A stretch of 59,615 nucleotides of DNA from an uncultured Bacteroidales bacterium. Lineage in GTDB: Bacteria; Bacteroidota; Bacteroidia; Bacteroidales; UBA932. The stretch covers positions 1 to 59,615 of the forward strand of contig ONMJ01000021.1 of the NCBI GenBank assembly GCA_900318955.1. Direction: 5' to 3'. The position numbers were made by a program, and so were the translations under genes. Shown here piece by piece: positions 42,333 through 51,545 of the stretch (the first letter of the stretch is position 1; each line of letters begins with the position of its first letter). Under the pieces are notes generated by a model. It was given only the letters and a program-made list of their open reading frames with translations, was not told the DNA's origin and did not search any database.

Positions 42333-43334
42333 TCAAAACATTAGGCCGATTGTGAATCTGGTATCCCAGACCATCTGGGCGTAGGAGAACCGGAGATCTT
42401 TAAGAGCGAGGAGACCGATGCCGTACGCGCTGATATTAAAGAATAGATGGTCATTAGCCAGATACTTTACAACGGAAAAACGCTGGGTGAGAATAGCGTT
42501 CAAATATGGCCTCCGGTTGGTTTCAACATCGTCAAGAGTGCTCCCCGTCACGCTGAGGACTGAAACAGCAGGGATGCTGGATAAGTGAATCAGCCAGTTG
42601 TGGGGCGTTACAAAGTTGTACCCGTATCCGGCGCCTACGCAAAAGGTCAATAGCTTTGATTCTGTATAATGGGAGTCCAAAGCTTCCCAGGGATTGATAT
42701 TGAATCTATTTCGACAAAAGAGCATTATCGCGAGAGGACTTCCGGCACTCCTTTTTTGGATAAAGCCCTGGTTGAAAGCCGCAGGATAGGAGAACTGTTT
42801 GTTGTTGAAGATATAGTAACTTGAAATAAGTAAGCTCTTCTGTTCCAGTATGTTCTCTGGGAGCGAAGTCCATTCTCCGTTCATTTTCAGAGTCCCTGCA
42901 ATTGACGGGGAATAATTGTACATCGCATCGATACAGAAGCGATTGGTGTAATAGTTCAGATTGAAAACCTTCTCGTTGAATTTCTTATTCTGAAAAACCT
43001 TCTGCGGGTTGAATCCGACCTCGAGACCAAAGCCCTTGTAAGAAGCGTTGACCCCTGAGAAATAACGGGTTCTAGAGGACCGGAAGCTCTGGTAACCGAT
43101 TCCCGACAGGGTGTTGCTGTTGTATACGTCAAACCCGGTGGATTGGACGAAAGGGGCTACCATCCAAGGCCTTGCAGGAGGAGCTATATAGGTTGTATCG
43201 TATCCTGTCGATCCCGTAATCCGACTGAAAGTGGATATGGCTTTCTCTATGAAAACATTTAGCTGCGCACTGCTCTTTTCCGCATGGAAAACAAGCGGGA
43301 AAAAGATTAAAGCGAAGTAGAGTAATCTTTTCAT
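42333..43334 (-). CDS. DUF4421-family outer-membrane beta protein
   Basis: 333 aa from the ATG at 43334 (MKRLLYFALIFFPLVFHA); the frame back to 43796 overlaps the divergent gene and is rejected. After the signal comes YDTTYIAPPARPWMVAPFVQ, then GVNASYKGFGLEVGFNP and many alternating aromatic strands (NLNYYTNRFCIDAMYNY), ending ...DTRFTIGLMF with a terminal Phe. This is the DUF4421 layout, a predicted outer-membrane barrel of unknown role. Divergent from the DUF4251 gene. Confidence 0.8.
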   Translation of the reverse strand: MKRLLYFALIFFPLVFHAEKSSAQLNVFIEKAISTFSRITGSTGYDTTYIAPPARPWMVAPFVQSTGFDVYNSNTLSGIGYQSFRSSRTRYFSGVNASYKGFGLEVGFNPQKVFQNKKFNEKVFNLNYYTNRFCIDAMYNYSPSIAGTLKMNGEWTSLPENILEQKSLLISSYYIFNNKQFSYPAAFNQGFIQKRSAGSPLAIMLFCRNRFNINPWEALDSHYTESKLLTFCVGAGYGYNFVTPHNWLIHLSSIPAVSVLSVTGSTLDDVETNRRPYLNAILTQRFSVVKYLANDHLFFNISAYGIGLLALKDLRFSYAQMVWDTRFTIGLMF

Positions 43335-43362
43335 CTTGACAAATATAAACATAAGTTTTTTA

Positions 43363-43370
43363 TCTTTGTG
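43363..43370 (+). promoter_or_regulatory. -7 element of the 43395 gene
   Basis: TATCTTTG 24 nt before the ATG at 43395. It lies at the very start of the longer frame, which supports the internal start. Confidence 0.45.
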
Positions 43371-43394
43371 GAAACTAATAATCCTTTCAGAGTC

Positions 43395-43901
43395 ATGAAA
43401 GCAAGATTGATAACATTTATCGTTTTTTTGGCTTCCGTCGTCTCTTTTTCCGCATGCGGAATCCTGAACCGTGCGCAGTCTCCGGACGAGATTGCGGGTT
43501 TTGTGTTGGAAGCAATTGATTCCCGGTCTTTTACTGTGGATGTTGACCATATTATCCCCCTTCGTGGACCGTCCCGTCATGATTTCGGGTACTCTGTAAG
43601 GGTAGACGGAGAGGACGTATTTTCCCATCTTCCTTTTTTCGGAGTGTCCAGCGTCTCTACCTACAACGAGGGCAATCCGCTTAGTTTTGAGGGGAAAATC
43701 CAGCAGTACAACTGCTATCAGGACAAAAAAGGTGCTTTTGTCATCGATTTCGTTACTGTCAACCCGGTCAATATCCAGGTCCCGATCTACTACCACCTGA
43801 CCATCTGGGGTAACGGAAGTACCTATATTACAGTCAATTCTCCCGGGCGCGACTCGATGTCCTACTCGGGTAATCTTGTAGAACCAAAAGACGCAGAATA
43901 A
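43395..43901 (+). CDS. DUF4251-family lipoprotein
   Basis: 168 aa. Lipoprotein leader MKARLITFIVFLASVVSFSA followed by Cys. The mature part fits DUF4251: RSFTVDVDHIIPLRG, YSVRVDGEDVFSHLPFFG, LSFEGKIQQYN, then a late NGSTYITVNS and SMSYSGNL. Periplasmic, function unknown. The next gene begins 2 nt after the stop, so the two form an operon. Confidence 0.8.
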   Translation: MKARLITFIVFLASVVSFSACGILNRAQSPDEIAGFVLEAIDSRSFTVDVDHIIPLRGPSRHDFGYSVRVDGEDVFSHLPFFGVSSVSTYNEGNPLSFEGKIQQYNCYQDKKGAFVIDFVTVNPVNIQVPIYYHLTIWGNGSTYITVNSPGRDSMSYSGNLVEPKDAE

Positions 43902-43903
43902 GT

Positions 43904-44806
43904 ATGAAAAAAATTCTATTACTCATCGCTACCGCTGTCTTTTCCTCGGCTTCTCTTTTAGCGCAGGCTCCGTCTGAGGCTCCAAAACCAGACAGCCGGG
44001 TTGAGGAGGTTACTATCAAGAGCTCAATCCTTGGTGTAGAAAAGACTTATTGTGTCTATCTCCCTGCCGGATATGACCGCAATCCTGACCGTCGTTATCC
44101 TATACTTTATCTTCTTCATGGAGCGAGCGGATGGTACGGGACCTGGACGAAGAGTTACAATATGAAGACCATCACCGACTGGCGAATCTCTTCAGGCTTT
44201 TCTGTTCCGATGATTATAGTCATGCCGGATGCGGCAGGTACGGGCGAGAGGAATACCGGACCTCATATGGGCTATTTCAATTTCAGCGACTGGCGCTACG
44301 AAGACTTTTTCTTCCAGGAATTCATCCCTGAGGTTGAAAGCCGCTACAGGGTTATAGGCGATCGTGCCCATAGAGCCATTGCGGGCCTTTCAATGGGCGG
44401 AGACGGCACGATTTGCTATGCCATGACCCATCCCGAGATGTTCTCCTCGGCATGTCCCCTCAGCGCCCGTGCGGAGTTCCTTCCCACCGGGTATGACCGT
44501 CCTCTTTATGCAGAATATCTCGAGGTGTGCAAACAATATAACTGGGTGGAGATTCTTCGTAATGCTTCGCCGGAGAAGCAGGCGGAAATCAAGTCTGTAC
44601 GCTGGTATATTGACTGCGGAGACGATGACTATCTCTTCGAGGGGAATGCCCACCTCTATCTTCTCATGAGGGAGCTTCGTTTCCCTTGCGCCCAGTACCG
44701 TGTCCGCGAAGGAACGCACCAGCAGGAATACTGGAGAACAGCCCTTCCGGATGTATTGACCTTCGTCTCAATCGGTTTCAGCGAGGCTTCAGCGGAACAT
44801 AGGTAG
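43904..44806 (+). CDS. Secreted esterase (esterase D / PF00756-type)
   Basis: 300 aa. Signal peptide ending near SLLAQ. Alpha/beta-hydrolase: oxyanion region LLHGASGWYGTW, nucleophile elbow AGLSMGGDG, acid DCGDDDYL, His in EGTHQQEYW. Relatives include feruloyl and acetyl-xylan esterases and siderophore esterases; the substrate is not settled here. Starts 2 nt after the DUF4251 gene. Its end overlaps the convergent SDR gene by 18 nt. Confidence 0.88.
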   Translation: MKKILLLIATAVFSSASLLAQAPSEAPKPDSRVEEVTIKSSILGVEKTYCVYLPAGYDRNPDRRYPILYLLHGASGWYGTWTKSYNMKTITDWRISSGFSVPMIIVMPDAAGTGERNTGPHMGYFNFSDWRYEDFFFQEFIPEVESRYRVIGDRAHRAIAGLSMGGDGTICYAMTHPEMFSSACPLSARAEFLPTGYDRPLYAEYLEVCKQYNWVEILRNASPEKQAEIKSVRWYIDCGDDDYLFEGNAHLYLLMRELRFPCAQYRVREGTHQQEYWRTALPDVLTFVSIGFSEASAEHR

Positions 44807-45565
44807 ACGTTTCATTATCCTTCCGACAAGACTGTCTGGAAGTAAGCGAAGAAGGGGGAGGAGCAGGTGATTGACTACTCCCGGCATGCAGGTTTTCTTC
44901 CCTGCAAACATAGCTTTCAAAGCCTTTCGTGCGAGTTTTTCGGGCGGAAGGCTTATTTGCCATCTGACGAGTTTCCTGCGAATCTTTTCCGAGAGGCCGT
45001 AGAGCGGAGTGTCGACGGCTCCGGGGGTAGCAACAGTGACGCTGACGCCGTTTTGCCGCATTTCATGCCTGATGCCCTTCGAAAAGCTCAGAAGGTAATT
45101 TTTCGTGGATTCATACATCTGGAGGCCGGGGAAGGTCATCCATGCGCATACAGAGGACATGTTGAGGATATATCCATTTCCTCTCCTGCACATGTCAGCT
45201 CCGAAGAGACGGCATAGGCGGGTCGGAGTTGACATATGAAGGGCCATTATTCCGTCAATCCGAGAGGGGTCGACATCTATAAATTTGTCGAAGAAGAAAA
45301 CGCCGGCATTGTTGATGAGAATATCGATCTCAAGAGACCTTTCGGCAGCGAAGGAATAGACCGTCTCTGCGGCTTCATCTCCGGTCAGGTCGATGCAGAG
45401 GGCATCAACCTTGACACCATAGCTGTCTCGCAGAAAGTCAGCTGTTTCTTGGAGCTCTTTCTCCTGGTTGGAAACAAGCAGAAGATCGGCATTCCACTCC
45501 TTGGCAAGAAGTGTAGCATACTGCAGCCCGATTCCGCTGCTTGCTCCAGTAATAAGCGCTGTCAA
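44789..45565 (-). CDS. Short-chain dehydrogenase/reductase
   Basis: 258 aa classical SDR. Cofactor loop TGASSGIGLQ, then NNAGVFFFD, the catalytic Ser in ILNMSSVCAW and Tyr/Lys in YESTKNYLL, and PGAVDTPL. The basic residues for NADPH are not obvious, so the cofactor is open. A hydrophobic C-terminus (LLLPLLRLLPDSLVG) may touch the membrane. Overlaps the upstream histidine phosphatase by 4 nt (ATGA), hence cotranscribed with it and with the hydrolase at 46844. Substrate unknown. Confidence 0.9.
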   Translation of the reverse strand: MTALITGASSGIGLQYATLLAKEWNADLLLVSNQEKELQETADFLRDSYGVKVDALCIDLTGDEAAETVYSFAAERSLEIDILINNAGVFFFDKFIDVDPSRIDGIMALHMSTPTRLCRLFGADMCRRGNGYILNMSSVCAWMTFPGLQMYESTKNYLLSFSKGIRHEMRQNGVSVTVATPGAVDTPLYGLSEKIRRKLVRWQISLPPEKLARKALKAMFAGKKTCMPGVVNHLLLPLLRLLPDSLVGRIMKRLPMFR

Positions 45566-46851
45566 TCCTCTTTCGGTATTTCCGGATAATCCCGTATTAT
45601 CTTCTCCGCAAAAGAGTGGAAGTCGCTCCAGCGGTAATAAGGACCGGAAACGGGTTCAAGGTCAGGGAAGGCGGCCTCTTTTCCGTTCCATAAAAACTTG
45701 AAAAGGATATCTGAGGGATGGCGGGGGGAGCGATAAAGAACAAACATTATTGTCGCCGCCATGGGGACCCTATAGCTTTGGAACCAGTATTTCACATCGT
45801 CCGCCTTTTGAGGGACAGTTCCGTATCCGTCAGTATTGATAAGGCAGTTGAAAGCCTCCATGACAAAATCGTGACCGAAACGCAGATCGGCTGCAATCCC
45901 GTTGCCTTCAATTGCTCCATCCGCTTTTGAAACAAAGTCCTCGAGGAGGGGAATCATGTTGAACCTGCCAGCCTTGTTTGCCAAAAACAGGGAATAGTTG
46001 AATACTTCCCACAGACCGGCATGCTGCTCCGGCGTCAGAAGATCACTGAAAAGGGCGGGGTCGGAGTAGTTGGGATAACTGCCGATGAAATAATAGAGCT
46101 TTTCAAGGAAAAAGGTCTCTCCTCCGTCATAGTTCTTGAGGAAGGAGGGGTCTTTAAAGAGCTTGCCGAGGATCCCCTGATAGTCGGCAACCCTGTGGGA
46201 GAATGAAGACAGGCTCTCCATCTCCGGATAGTCAGCACCCTTGAAAGTGCGCTTATATGCAGAGGGGGCACTTGTCGGGACCAGCTCTCTCATCCCCATA
46301 TGATTGGAGCTGAATGATATGGAAATGCCGGGATTCTGCTTTTGGAGGGAGGTGCAGAAGGCTGCCATGCTGATGCCGCACCGGGCGGTGGTTGAGGACC
46401 TCGCGTCGACCTTGCAAGATCCCTTGAACACCTTCGGGAAGGCCTCATACATCTCTTTTGCAAGCCTCTCATGCTGCTCGGCTCCGAGGGGAACGAGATC
46501 TCCGGTGTTCTCAAGAGGAATAGGCGAGAAAGCCTCCAATCTGGAGAGAAAGTCCTCACCGTACGCCGTCAGATTGTCCGCCTTCTTCGCGTCATTAAGG
46601 GCGGTCAGAAGAGTTGTATAGGTCTTTGTGGTCCATGAATACCGGCTGCCGTGACGGCCATAATGGCTAATATAGAAAGGCTTGTAGCCCTTTGGGGAAG
46701 GGGTCAGAGCCGTGGTTTCGAAAATGTAGGGCCCCTCTATGCCGGCTGCTTTTCGGGCATCGGTGCGAACTTCGTCAAGGACGCTGTAATTCTGAGCGGC
46801 TGCCGTGAGGGTAAGGAGAACGGCCGCGGCGGTAAGGATTCTTTTATTCAT
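45562..46851 (-). CDS. Secreted histidine acid phosphatase (MINPP/phytase-like)
   Basis: 429 aa. Signal peptide (TLTAAAQ). Branch-2 histidine phosphatase: YGRHGSRYSW (RHG, phospho-His), Arg later in DARSSTTARCGISM, and the C-terminal RFGHDFVM (HD acid). Similar Bacteroides enzymes hydrolyse inositol phosphates, so phytate or a related organic phosphate is a good guess, not shown. Middle gene of a tight trio: it overlaps the hydrolase by 8 nt and the SDR by 4 nt. Confidence 0.9.
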   Translation of the reverse strand: MNKRILTAAAVLLTLTAAAQNYSVLDEVRTDARKAAGIEGPYIFETTALTPSPKGYKPFYISHYGRHGSRYSWTTKTYTTLLTALNDAKKADNLTAYGEDFLSRLEAFSPIPLENTGDLVPLGAEQHERLAKEMYEAFPKVFKGSCKVDARSSTTARCGISMAAFCTSLQKQNPGISISFSSNHMGMRELVPTSAPSAYKRTFKGADYPEMESLSSFSHRVADYQGILGKLFKDPSFLKNYDGGETFFLEKLYYFIGSYPNYSDPALFSDLLTPEQHAGLWEVFNYSLFLANKAGRFNMIPLLEDFVSKADGAIEGNGIAADLRFGHDFVMEAFNCLINTDGYGTVPQKADDVKYWFQSYRVPMAATIMFVLYRSPRHPSDILFKFLWNGKEAAFPDLEPVSGPYYRWSDFHSFAEKIIRDYPEIPKED

Positions 46852-47875
46852 TATTCAAATCTTCAAGCCATCTTTCAAGAGCCTTCTCGAATTCAGGACG
46901 GTAATGGGAGAATTTGTCTTTTCCTTTTCCCTTGTACTCTTCGGAAGAGAAACCCCAGCCATGGCCTCCGGTGGGATAGACATGGAGCTCAACGGGGACG
47001 TTGTTCTCAATCAGGCGTGTATAATATGGGATGAAATTGGTGGCAGGAACGCTCTTGTCGTTGGAAGAAAGGACAAAGAAGGTAGGAGGGGTGTTTTCGT
47101 TCACATAAGTATTCGGAGAACACTCTTCAAGAAGCTTCAGATGGGCCTCGATATTATTGTCCCAGGCTTCGTCTTTTCCTACGAGGTTCTCTTTGGTGTT
47201 GCACTCTTCATTGTGGCGAAGGGTGATTCTGGGATATAGCAGGATTGCAAAATCAGGCCTTGTGATATTGTCCTTATACATGACCGATGTGAAAGAAGCG
47301 AGATGCCCACCGGCTGAGCTTCCCTCGATTCCTATCTTATTGACGCCCCATTCTGCCGCGTGGTGGCGGCAATAGCGGAAGGCGTTCTGTGCATCATCCA
47401 GAGGCACGCTTTTGTGTCCGTTGGGCATACGATACTTGAGTACGCAGGCTGTAATTCCATGATCGACCATCCATTTTGCAACATAGACGCCCTCATTAAA
47501 GGTCGAAATGAATGAGTAGCCTCCGCCGGGAGCTATTATCACCATAAGCCCGTTGGGCTTTTCCGGGAAGTAAAGGTCCATTCTCGCATCGTCGCCGACG
47601 TTCCTTCTGTTGCCGCTTTTATTGCATATCTCTTCTCCTCGAAGACCGTTGTCCTCGGTAGGGCCGAAGGTAATCTCGACCCCGTCTTCGACGATTCCCT
47701 TGCCTGCGGCCTGTCCCTCGGGATAGAGAAGGACAACCTTGTCGGGGCGAAGGTCTGTTTTAGGCTGGAACTCGGGATGCGACTCTTTATAAGGGACAGA
47801 ATTACGGTCCTGGGCGCCCAGGGAGATCCCGAGGAAAACAATCAGAGACAGGGTGGATAGTAATCTGGTTTTCAT
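46844..47875 (-). CDS. Secreted alpha/beta hydrolase (BD-FAE-like)
   Basis: 343 aa. Signal peptide ending at LGAQ. APGGGYSFIST (oxyanion), nucleophile EGSSAGGHLAS, acid SSNDKSVPA, His in TGGHGWGF. It fits Bacteroidetes dual feruloyl/acetyl esterases and related xylanase-associated hydrolases. Promoter not resolved. First of the three-gene operon with the histidine phosphatase and SDR. Confidence 0.88.
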   Translation of the reverse strand: MKTRLLSTLSLIVFLGISLGAQDRNSVPYKESHPEFQPKTDLRPDKVVLLYPEGQAAGKGIVEDGVEITFGPTEDNGLRGEEICNKSGNRRNVGDDARMDLYFPEKPNGLMVIIAPGGGYSFISTFNEGVYVAKWMVDHGITACVLKYRMPNGHKSVPLDDAQNAFRYCRHHAAEWGVNKIGIEGSSAGGHLASFTSVMYKDNITRPDFAILLYPRITLRHNEECNTKENLVGKDEAWDNNIEAHLKLLEECSPNTYVNENTPPTFFVLSSNDKSVPATNFIPYYTRLIENNVPVELHVYPTGGHGWGFSSEEYKGKGKDKFSHYRPEFEKALERWLEDLNNE

Positions 47876-47927
47876 TTTATATGATTTATTGGTCTATGCA
47901 AAGATAATGGAATTCGTAAATAGTTGC

Positions 47928-47935
47928 TATATTTG
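47928..47935 (+). promoter_or_regulatory. -7 element of the nanE operon
   Basis: TATATTTG 21 nt before the nanE start. Confidence 0.45.
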
Positions 47936-47956
47936 TTACACTGACGAAAACACAAA

Positions 47957-48658
47957 ATGAACCCTTTATTCGATACAATCAAAGGCGGACTCACCGTCTC
48001 ATGCCAGGCAGAGGGCGAGTCGCCGTTTAACACTCCGGAAGGGGTCTGCAACTTTGCAAGGACGGCTCTTATGGGAGGAGCGGTCGCTATTCGCTCTTGC
48101 GGGATAGAGAAACTCCGGTGCATAAAAAAGAATATCGATCTGCCCCTTATCGGGCTTACGAAAAGTGAATTTCCGGACGGTACAGTCAGAATTACAGGTT
48201 CCTTCGAAGAGGCAGAGGCTGTGATTTCAACAGGTGCCGAGATTGTAGCAGTGGATGCTACTTTCCGCCTTCGGGAGAACGGCCTTACCGGTCCTGAGTT
48301 TATTTCAGAGCTCAAAAAGCGCCATCCCAAGATGCTAATTATGGGGGACATTTCCACCGTCGAAGAGGCCGTCGCTGCGGCTGGCGCAGGGGCCGATTGC
48401 GTATCTACCACCCTCGCCGGTTATACCCCGGAAACGGCTTCCAAGGCCCTTGAAGGCCCGTCTTTGGATACCCTTTCTCTCTGCGTAGAGGCTCTCCCTC
48501 ATTTCCCTGTCTTCGCTGAGGGGCGCTACAATACCCCGGCAGAGGCAGCGAAAGGAATTGCAGCAGGGGCATGGAGCGTCGTTGTCGGGAGCGCCATTAC
48601 CCGGCCCCATCTTATCACCCACTGGTTTGTGGAAGCAATTACTGAAGCAGGACGATAA
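47957..48658 (+). CDS. nanE: N-acetylmannosamine-6-phosphate 2-epimerase
   Basis: Converts ManNAc-6-P to GlcNAc-6-P in sialic acid use. 233 aa TIM barrel: GLTVSCQAEGESPFN, LIGLTKSEF, VAVDATFR, LIMGDISTVEEAVAA, ADCVSTTLAGYTPET, VFAEGRYNTPAEA and VVGSAITRP. These are the expected NanE blocks, with the catalytic Lys in GLTKSEF. nanA, nanK and nagB are not in the window. Starts a run nanE-transporter-phosphomutase-hydrolase-acid phosphatase with gaps of about 2-12 nt. Confidence 0.95.
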   Translation: MNPLFDTIKGGLTVSCQAEGESPFNTPEGVCNFARTALMGGAVAIRSCGIEKLRCIKKNIDLPLIGLTKSEFPDGTVRITGSFEEAEAVISTGAEIVAVDATFRLRENGLTGPEFISELKKRHPKMLIMGDISTVEEAVAAAGAGADCVSTTLAGYTPETASKALEGPSLDTLSLCVEALPHFPVFAEGRYNTPAEAAKGIAAGAWSVVVGSAITRPHLITHWFVEAITEAGR

Positions 48659-48670
48659 CCTACTTTGCCT

Positions 48671-50092
48671 ATGGCTAGTAAATTCGTAGATTTTTATTCG
48701 AAAAGCCGCCCTTCGGCGACAGTTCTACCTGAGGAAAAGGTTCATAAGACCTATATGAGGCACAGACTTCAAGTGCTTGCGGCCATTACTTTCGGATATG
48801 CGCTTTATTATGTCTGCCGAACGTCCCTCAATGTTGTCAAGGGGCCGATTCTGGACTCCGGCCTTCTGACAGCCTCTCAGCTGGGCACAATCGGATCCTT
48901 CCTCTTTTTCGCTTATGCAATCGGGAAGTTTTTCTCCGGATTCCTTGCGGATTATTCCAATACCAAAAGGTTCATGGCAACCGGCCTTCTAATCTCTACT
49001 ATCGCCAATTTCCTCCTCGGAGCCCTTGGTTTCTTGGCAGAGAGCGCGGCGGTCACTAATCTTTTCCTTTTCATCAGTTTCTGCATTCTATGGTGCATTA
49101 ACGGACTTTCTCAGTCGATGGGGGCCGCCCCTTCGGTAGTCGCCCTGTCAAGGTGGTATCCGCTTAGGATAAGGGGAACCTACTACGGTTTTTTCAGCGC
49201 CAGCCATAATTTCGGAGAGTGGCTTTCGTTCCTGTTTGTCGGCCTCATTGTCTCCGCTTTCGGATGGAAGTGGGGCTTTTTCGGGGCAGCTCTTGCCGGT
49301 GTTCTCGGCATCGTCATTATCCTTCTTTGGCTCCATGATACTCCAGAGTCAGAGGGGCTTCCGCCCGTTGAGGTGCTCTCCAAGGAGAAGACAGCGGAAG
49401 AGCTTGCTGCGGAAAATGCCGCCAAGGAAGCTTCTGCGGAGGCGGACCGGAGAGAGACGGCCCGTATCCAAAGAGCAGTTCTCCGTAACCCGGGAGTGTG
49501 GATTCTCGCCCTCTCCTCAGCCTTCATGTATATGAGCCGCTATGCCATCAATAGCTGGGGAATCGTCTTCCTCCAGAAGGCTCGCGGAATCGCCCTTGCC
49601 GAGGCGACTTTCATCATATCGATAAATGCCATCCTGGGCATCATCGGTACTGTTTTTTCCGGCTGGCTCTCCGATACAGTATTCAAGGGCGACCGCAAGA
49701 TACCGGCCCTTGCCGCCGGGATCCTAGAGACAGTAGCTCTCGTTCTTTTCCTCTTTGGCGGCTCCAGCCGCTGGGTCCTCTATCTTTCCATGGTCCTTTT
49801 CGGTATCTCGATAGGGGTTCTTATCAGTTTCCTCTGCGGGCTGATGGCGATAGATCTCGTTCCTCGCAACGCATGCGGGGCGGCGGTAGGCATTACCGGA
49901 TTGGCTTCTTATGCCGCAGCCGGCCTTCAGGACATAGTCAGCGGCCTTCTTATAGATGGTCAGGCGACAGTCGATGCGGCGGGGGAGACTGTCTATAACT
50001 TTACAGCTGTTTCATGGTTCTGGGTGGCTGCAGCAGCGATTTCATTCCTTCTTCCGCTTCTGAACTGGAACCGAAAACAACAGGAGATTTAA
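48671..50092 (+). CDS. Organophosphate:phosphate antiporter-type MFS transporter (GlpT/UhpT-like)
   Basis: 474 aa from the ATG at 48671, 12 hydrophobic segments with a charged central loop (EELAAENAAKEASAEADRRE). GYALYYVCRTSLNVVKG near residue 45 matches the OPA-family TM1 with its phosphate-binding Arg; GLSQSMGAAPSVVALSRWYP and RGTYYGFFSASHNFGEWLS are family segments. It likely exchanges a sugar phosphate for Pi. Beside nanE, an imported amino-sugar phosphate is an attractive idea; the substrate is not proven. Confidence 0.85.
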   Translation: MASKFVDFYSKSRPSATVLPEEKVHKTYMRHRLQVLAAITFGYALYYVCRTSLNVVKGPILDSGLLTASQLGTIGSFLFFAYAIGKFFSGFLADYSNTKRFMATGLLISTIANFLLGALGFLAESAAVTNLFLFISFCILWCINGLSQSMGAAPSVVALSRWYPLRIRGTYYGFFSASHNFGEWLSFLFVGLIVSAFGWKWGFFGAALAGVLGIVIILLWLHDTPESEGLPPVEVLSKEKTAEELAAENAAKEASAEADRRETARIQRAVLRNPGVWILALSSAFMYMSRYAINSWGIVFLQKARGIALAEATFIISINAILGIIGTVFSGWLSDTVFKGDRKIPALAAGILETVALVLFLFGGSSRWVLYLSMVLFGISIGVLISFLCGLMAIDLVPRNACGAAVGITGLASYAAAGLQDIVSGLLIDGQATVDAAGETVYNFTAVSWFWVAAAAISFLLPLLNWNRKQQEI

Positions 50093-50094
50093 GC

Positions 50095-51534
50095 ATGCAG
50101 AAGATTTTTTTCGGGACTGACGGCTGGAGGGCCCTTATAGGAAGCGAGATTTCCGAGGAGACTGTCGCTGTTGTAGCCCAGGCCTTTTCGGACTATATCA
50201 ATTCATTGGACGGGAAGTCTGAGAGGGCAGTGGCGGTCTCGTATGATACTAGGCGTTATTCAGAGGTCTTCGCTTCTATTTTTGCTGAAGTTTTATCTGG
50301 GAACGGAATCAAAGCTCTTCTCTCCGAAGGAATCACACCGACTCCGGTCCTTACCTTTGTGACAAAGGAGCTCGGCTGTGCGGCGGGAGTAATGATAACG
50401 GCCTCCCATAATCCTCCGGTGTATAATGGAATCAAATTCAAATCCTCTCTCGGTGGCCCGTTCTCGCTGGAGATGACAGCGGCGGTGGAAAAAAACCTCT
50501 ACGCCTCACCGATTCGGCGAAGCAAGGATCTTGTTGTCATTACCGATTTTGTGGCGCCCTATATCGAGAGAATAGAGTCTATAATCGATTTTGCTGCTAT
50601 CAGGGAGAGCGGAATCTCCGTCTTGATCGACAGTGTCGGCGGAGCCGGGATGACTCTTGCCAGGGACATCCTCCGAAAGAACGGGTGCCTGGCGGATTCA
50701 ATTTTCTCCGAGCCCTCAGAGGACTTTTACTCTCGCCTGCCGGAGCCTATAGAGCAGAATCTTGGGCCTCTTATGGAAGCACTTTCCGGGACGCCTTATG
50801 CCTTCGGGGCGGCGACTGACGGTGATGCGGACAGGATGGGAGTTTGCCTGGACGGCGGCCGCTGGTTCCCCGCGCAGGAGACAATCCTACTTCTTGTTGA
50901 CTATTTAAAACGAGTCAGACGGGAGAAAGGCGGAATTGTGAAAACAAGCTCCGTAACCGACCGAATCCGTCGCTTCGAGTCAGAGGAATGCCCCGTGTAC
51001 GATGTCCAGGTAGGGTTTAAGTATGTTGCCGATATCATGTACGAGCGTCCCATAGCATTCGGAGGCGAAGAAAGCGGAGGCTTCGGCTATGGGATCCATA
51101 TTCCAGAGCGCGACGGCATATTCTCCATAATGCTCATGGCGGAAATGATAGCCAGGTCCTCCTATCGCCGTCTTTCCGAATATGCTGCCGACCGCCTCAA
51201 GGACCTTGGCCCTATCCATTACCGCCGAATCGATGCTCATTATGACGCTCCGGACCGCCTTTCTTTGCTCCCTTCCCTGGCTTCGACGCTCCAGCGGAAG
51301 ATTGAAGAGGGGGATTGCTCCCTTGGAGGGTTTAAGGTGCGGGAAATGAAGACTTTCCTAAGCAGTCGCGGCATCGTTAATGGGATTAAGCTCTTCTTTG
51401 AAGGGGAGTGCCGCTGGCTTCTTATTCGCGCCTCTGAGACTGAAAATATAGTTCGTTTCTATGCCGAGGGCCTCTCTGATGACGAAGTGGATACTATTCT
51501 TTCCGGAGGGACGGCCATTCTACAAAAAAACTAA
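50095..51534 (+). CDS. Phosphohexomutase (phosphogluco/phosphomanno-mutase family)
   Basis: 479 aa from the ATG at 50095 (MQKIFFGTDGWRALIG); the longer frame overlaps the transporter. All four family motifs: phosphoserine loop TASHNPPVYNG, metal loop TDGDADRMG, sugar-binding GGEESGGFGY, and phosphate loop near RASETENIVRFYAE. Moves phosphate between C1 and C6 of a hexose or hexosamine phosphate. In this context GlcNAc-P or Glc-P is likely, but the family motifs do not decide. Two nt after the transporter. Confidence 0.92.
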   Translation: MQKIFFGTDGWRALIGSEISEETVAVVAQAFSDYINSLDGKSERAVAVSYDTRRYSEVFASIFAEVLSGNGIKALLSEGITPTPVLTFVTKELGCAAGVMITASHNPPVYNGIKFKSSLGGPFSLEMTAAVEKNLYASPIRRSKDLVVITDFVAPYIERIESIIDFAAIRESGISVLIDSVGGAGMTLARDILRKNGCLADSIFSEPSEDFYSRLPEPIEQNLGPLMEALSGTPYAFGAATDGDADRMGVCLDGGRWFPAQETILLLVDYLKRVRREKGGIVKTSSVTDRIRRFESEECPVYDVQVGFKYVADIMYERPIAFGGEESGGFGYGIHIPERDGIFSIMLMAEMIARSSYRRLSEYAADRLKDLGPIHYRRIDAHYDAPDRLSLLPSLASTLQRKIEEGDCSLGGFKVREMKTFLSSRGIVNGIKLFFEGECRWLLIRASETENIVRFYAEGLSDDEVDTILSGGTAILQKN

Positions 51535-51545
51535 AGAAGGATAAT